Shown here piece after piece: positions 62,711 through 64,000 of a DNA stretch of 64,000 nt. Position 1 is the first letter of the stretch; every line of letters begins with the position of its first letter. The notes under the pieces are model-generated. The model was given only the letters and a program-made list of their open reading frames with translations. It did not search any database and was not told the origin of the DNA. A program made the translations under genes and the position numbers. Source of the DNA: Synaphobranchus kaupii (Eukaryota; Chordata; Actinopteri; Anguilliformes; Synaphobranchidae); contig CM056377.1 of NCBI GenBank assembly GCA_029718625.1, forward strand, positions 103,180,585 to 103,244,584, read 5' to 3'.

Positions 62711-64000
62711 CTCTAGAATTAGCCTACCGGATGTGTGTATCTCGTTTGAACGTGTTTATGAATTGTTAAACAAACAAAGGTTGCAAGAATTTGTCTAATC
62801 TATAAAAAAAAGTATTCAACTACAATTGACGCCATTATATCTTCGAGACTATTTACTCGTTGGTCAAATGTTTAGTTATGCTGTTTGTTAAGCTGGCTAG
62901 CGGAGCTGGCTGTTTCACCAGGGCTAGCTAAGTGTTATGGCGTGTGTTCTGTTGACAGTAGTGTAGCTAGATAGCCACAGTAGAGCTAGCTAGGTCATGC
63001 AATATGTTTATGATGACAGTTTGCAGTATTATCGCCAATATCGCTTGAAGTATGTGCGTTGGAGTCAGTGTAATCCTCTGTGTACTGAGAACATTGGCTT
63101 GTAATAAAAGCAACGAGTGAATCCGCCTGGTCTGTCTTTATATACGGTCGCATTATATTATTAATGCATAGGTGTCAACCTCTGGAAAGAGCTTCCCTTA
63201 TTTTCATGCCTGCAAAACTGTATAAATTCACCAAAAACCATATAGAACATTATCTATCAATTATCTATTAAAATCACTAGCCACAACAGTTATTTGTCTG
63301 ATTCAAGTTTATTTCATATATTCGTGTATTTAGCTTTTAACATAATAATGACTGTAGCTACAAATTCATTAAGGTGCTCATATTAAAAAAGGTAAACAGA
63401 CACTCCAAACGACTGACCCTGCACACTTACAACCCAGTGCAGGAGAGAGATACATAGATACAATTTCCTAAATTATGCAATGTGTTGTTATGCACTTTTA
63501 ATGCAGTTTTGCTATCTTAATAGCCTACATATAGCTTTGATAGCCTAAGTAGGCAACGTTAGCATTAATGCCTACATAGGTTATAAAATTAGCTCTCATC
63601 TTAATTTGTATAATTTTCTAGTAAGAGTTAACATTAAGTTAGACGGGTTATTTTACTGGGTAGCTTCGTGGTTCGTTGTCATGGAGTGCATTACAGTCCT
63701 GATGCCACTACATGCTGTCCCCGCAGCCTCAGAAATCGAGAGTAGGCTATAGCTATAGCAGAGATGGAGACATAAAATGCGATTGCTGCGTTTGAATTTT
63801 GTTGGAAACAACACAGGCTAGAGAACACAAGAGCAACGTGGAAGCTAGCAAAATATATGAAAGAACAGGGATTATTCTTTTAAATAAATTGCATATTTAG
63901 CCTATATTTTTTGTTGTTTCATTTTTGCTGTTGTATTCCAACTAAAATATATTTCAAATTTGTTTTAAAAATACCAGAAAACGGCATTTTGACTAACTAG
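62711..64000. other. AT-rich intergenic sequence, nothing recognised
   Basis: Contains scattered gctagct palindromes but no exon, RNA gene or repeat with readable ends. Confidence 0.45.

Overview
The window looks like non-coding DNA of a teleost fish. This rests on the repeats: several Tc1-like families, hAT-type miniature elements, tRNA-derived SINEs, a Ty3/gypsy element of fish type, long CA and GA microsatellites, and intergenic DNA that is AT-rich with GC-rich islands. No bacterial-style genes, operons, rRNA genes or CRISPR arrays are present. Apart from one retrotransposon, nearly every open reading frame is a short chance frame or a transposon remnant.

Layout. 1-4450: 5' part of a minus-strand Ty3/gypsy retrotransposon with open gag and pol, a canonical -1 frameshift site and a long LTR holding a 72-bp tandem repeat; the integrase end lies outside the window. 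4451-19.4 kb: AT-rich DNA with a hAT-like element split by a SINE (5.9-6.9 kb), a foldback element (8.65-9.37 kb), a solo LTR with a 5-bp target duplication (12.63-13.74 kb), a hAT MITE with an exact 8-bp duplication (16.7 kb) and a TTAA-flanked element (17.8-18.7 kb). 19.4-34.4 kb: three candidate 5' exons on the plus strand (ending 19862, 27553 and 34442), each with a splice donor, and two with promoter-like sequence. They look like alternative starts of one gene whose body lies to the right of the window; I could not name it.

The most striking structure is at 20.2-24.2 kb. Two ~1.93-kb copies of one transposon family, in opposite orientation, sit inside one small palindromic MITE. Each copy has its own 3-bp target duplication (CTG and CCT), so these are two separate insertions that together make a ~3.9-kb near-palindrome. 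Two more copies lie at 27.8-29.1 kb and 37.8-39.5 kb; the latter is interrupted by a 483-bp element with its own TATA duplication, and the other copies supply the empty site.

34.4-64 kb is gene-poor. It holds a deleted Tc1 element with ~240-bp inverted repeats (44.1 kb), a nearly perfect ~1.05-kb Tc1-type palindrome (51.6 kb), a 1.6-kb solo LTR with TSD GAAAT and internal repeats (54.3 kb), a GC-rich promoter-like patch (59.9-60.1 kb), another deleted Tc1 (60.4 kb) and an unusual inverted array of a short motif (62.4 kb). All family calls come from reading motifs, terminal repeats and target duplications; nothing was searched against a database.
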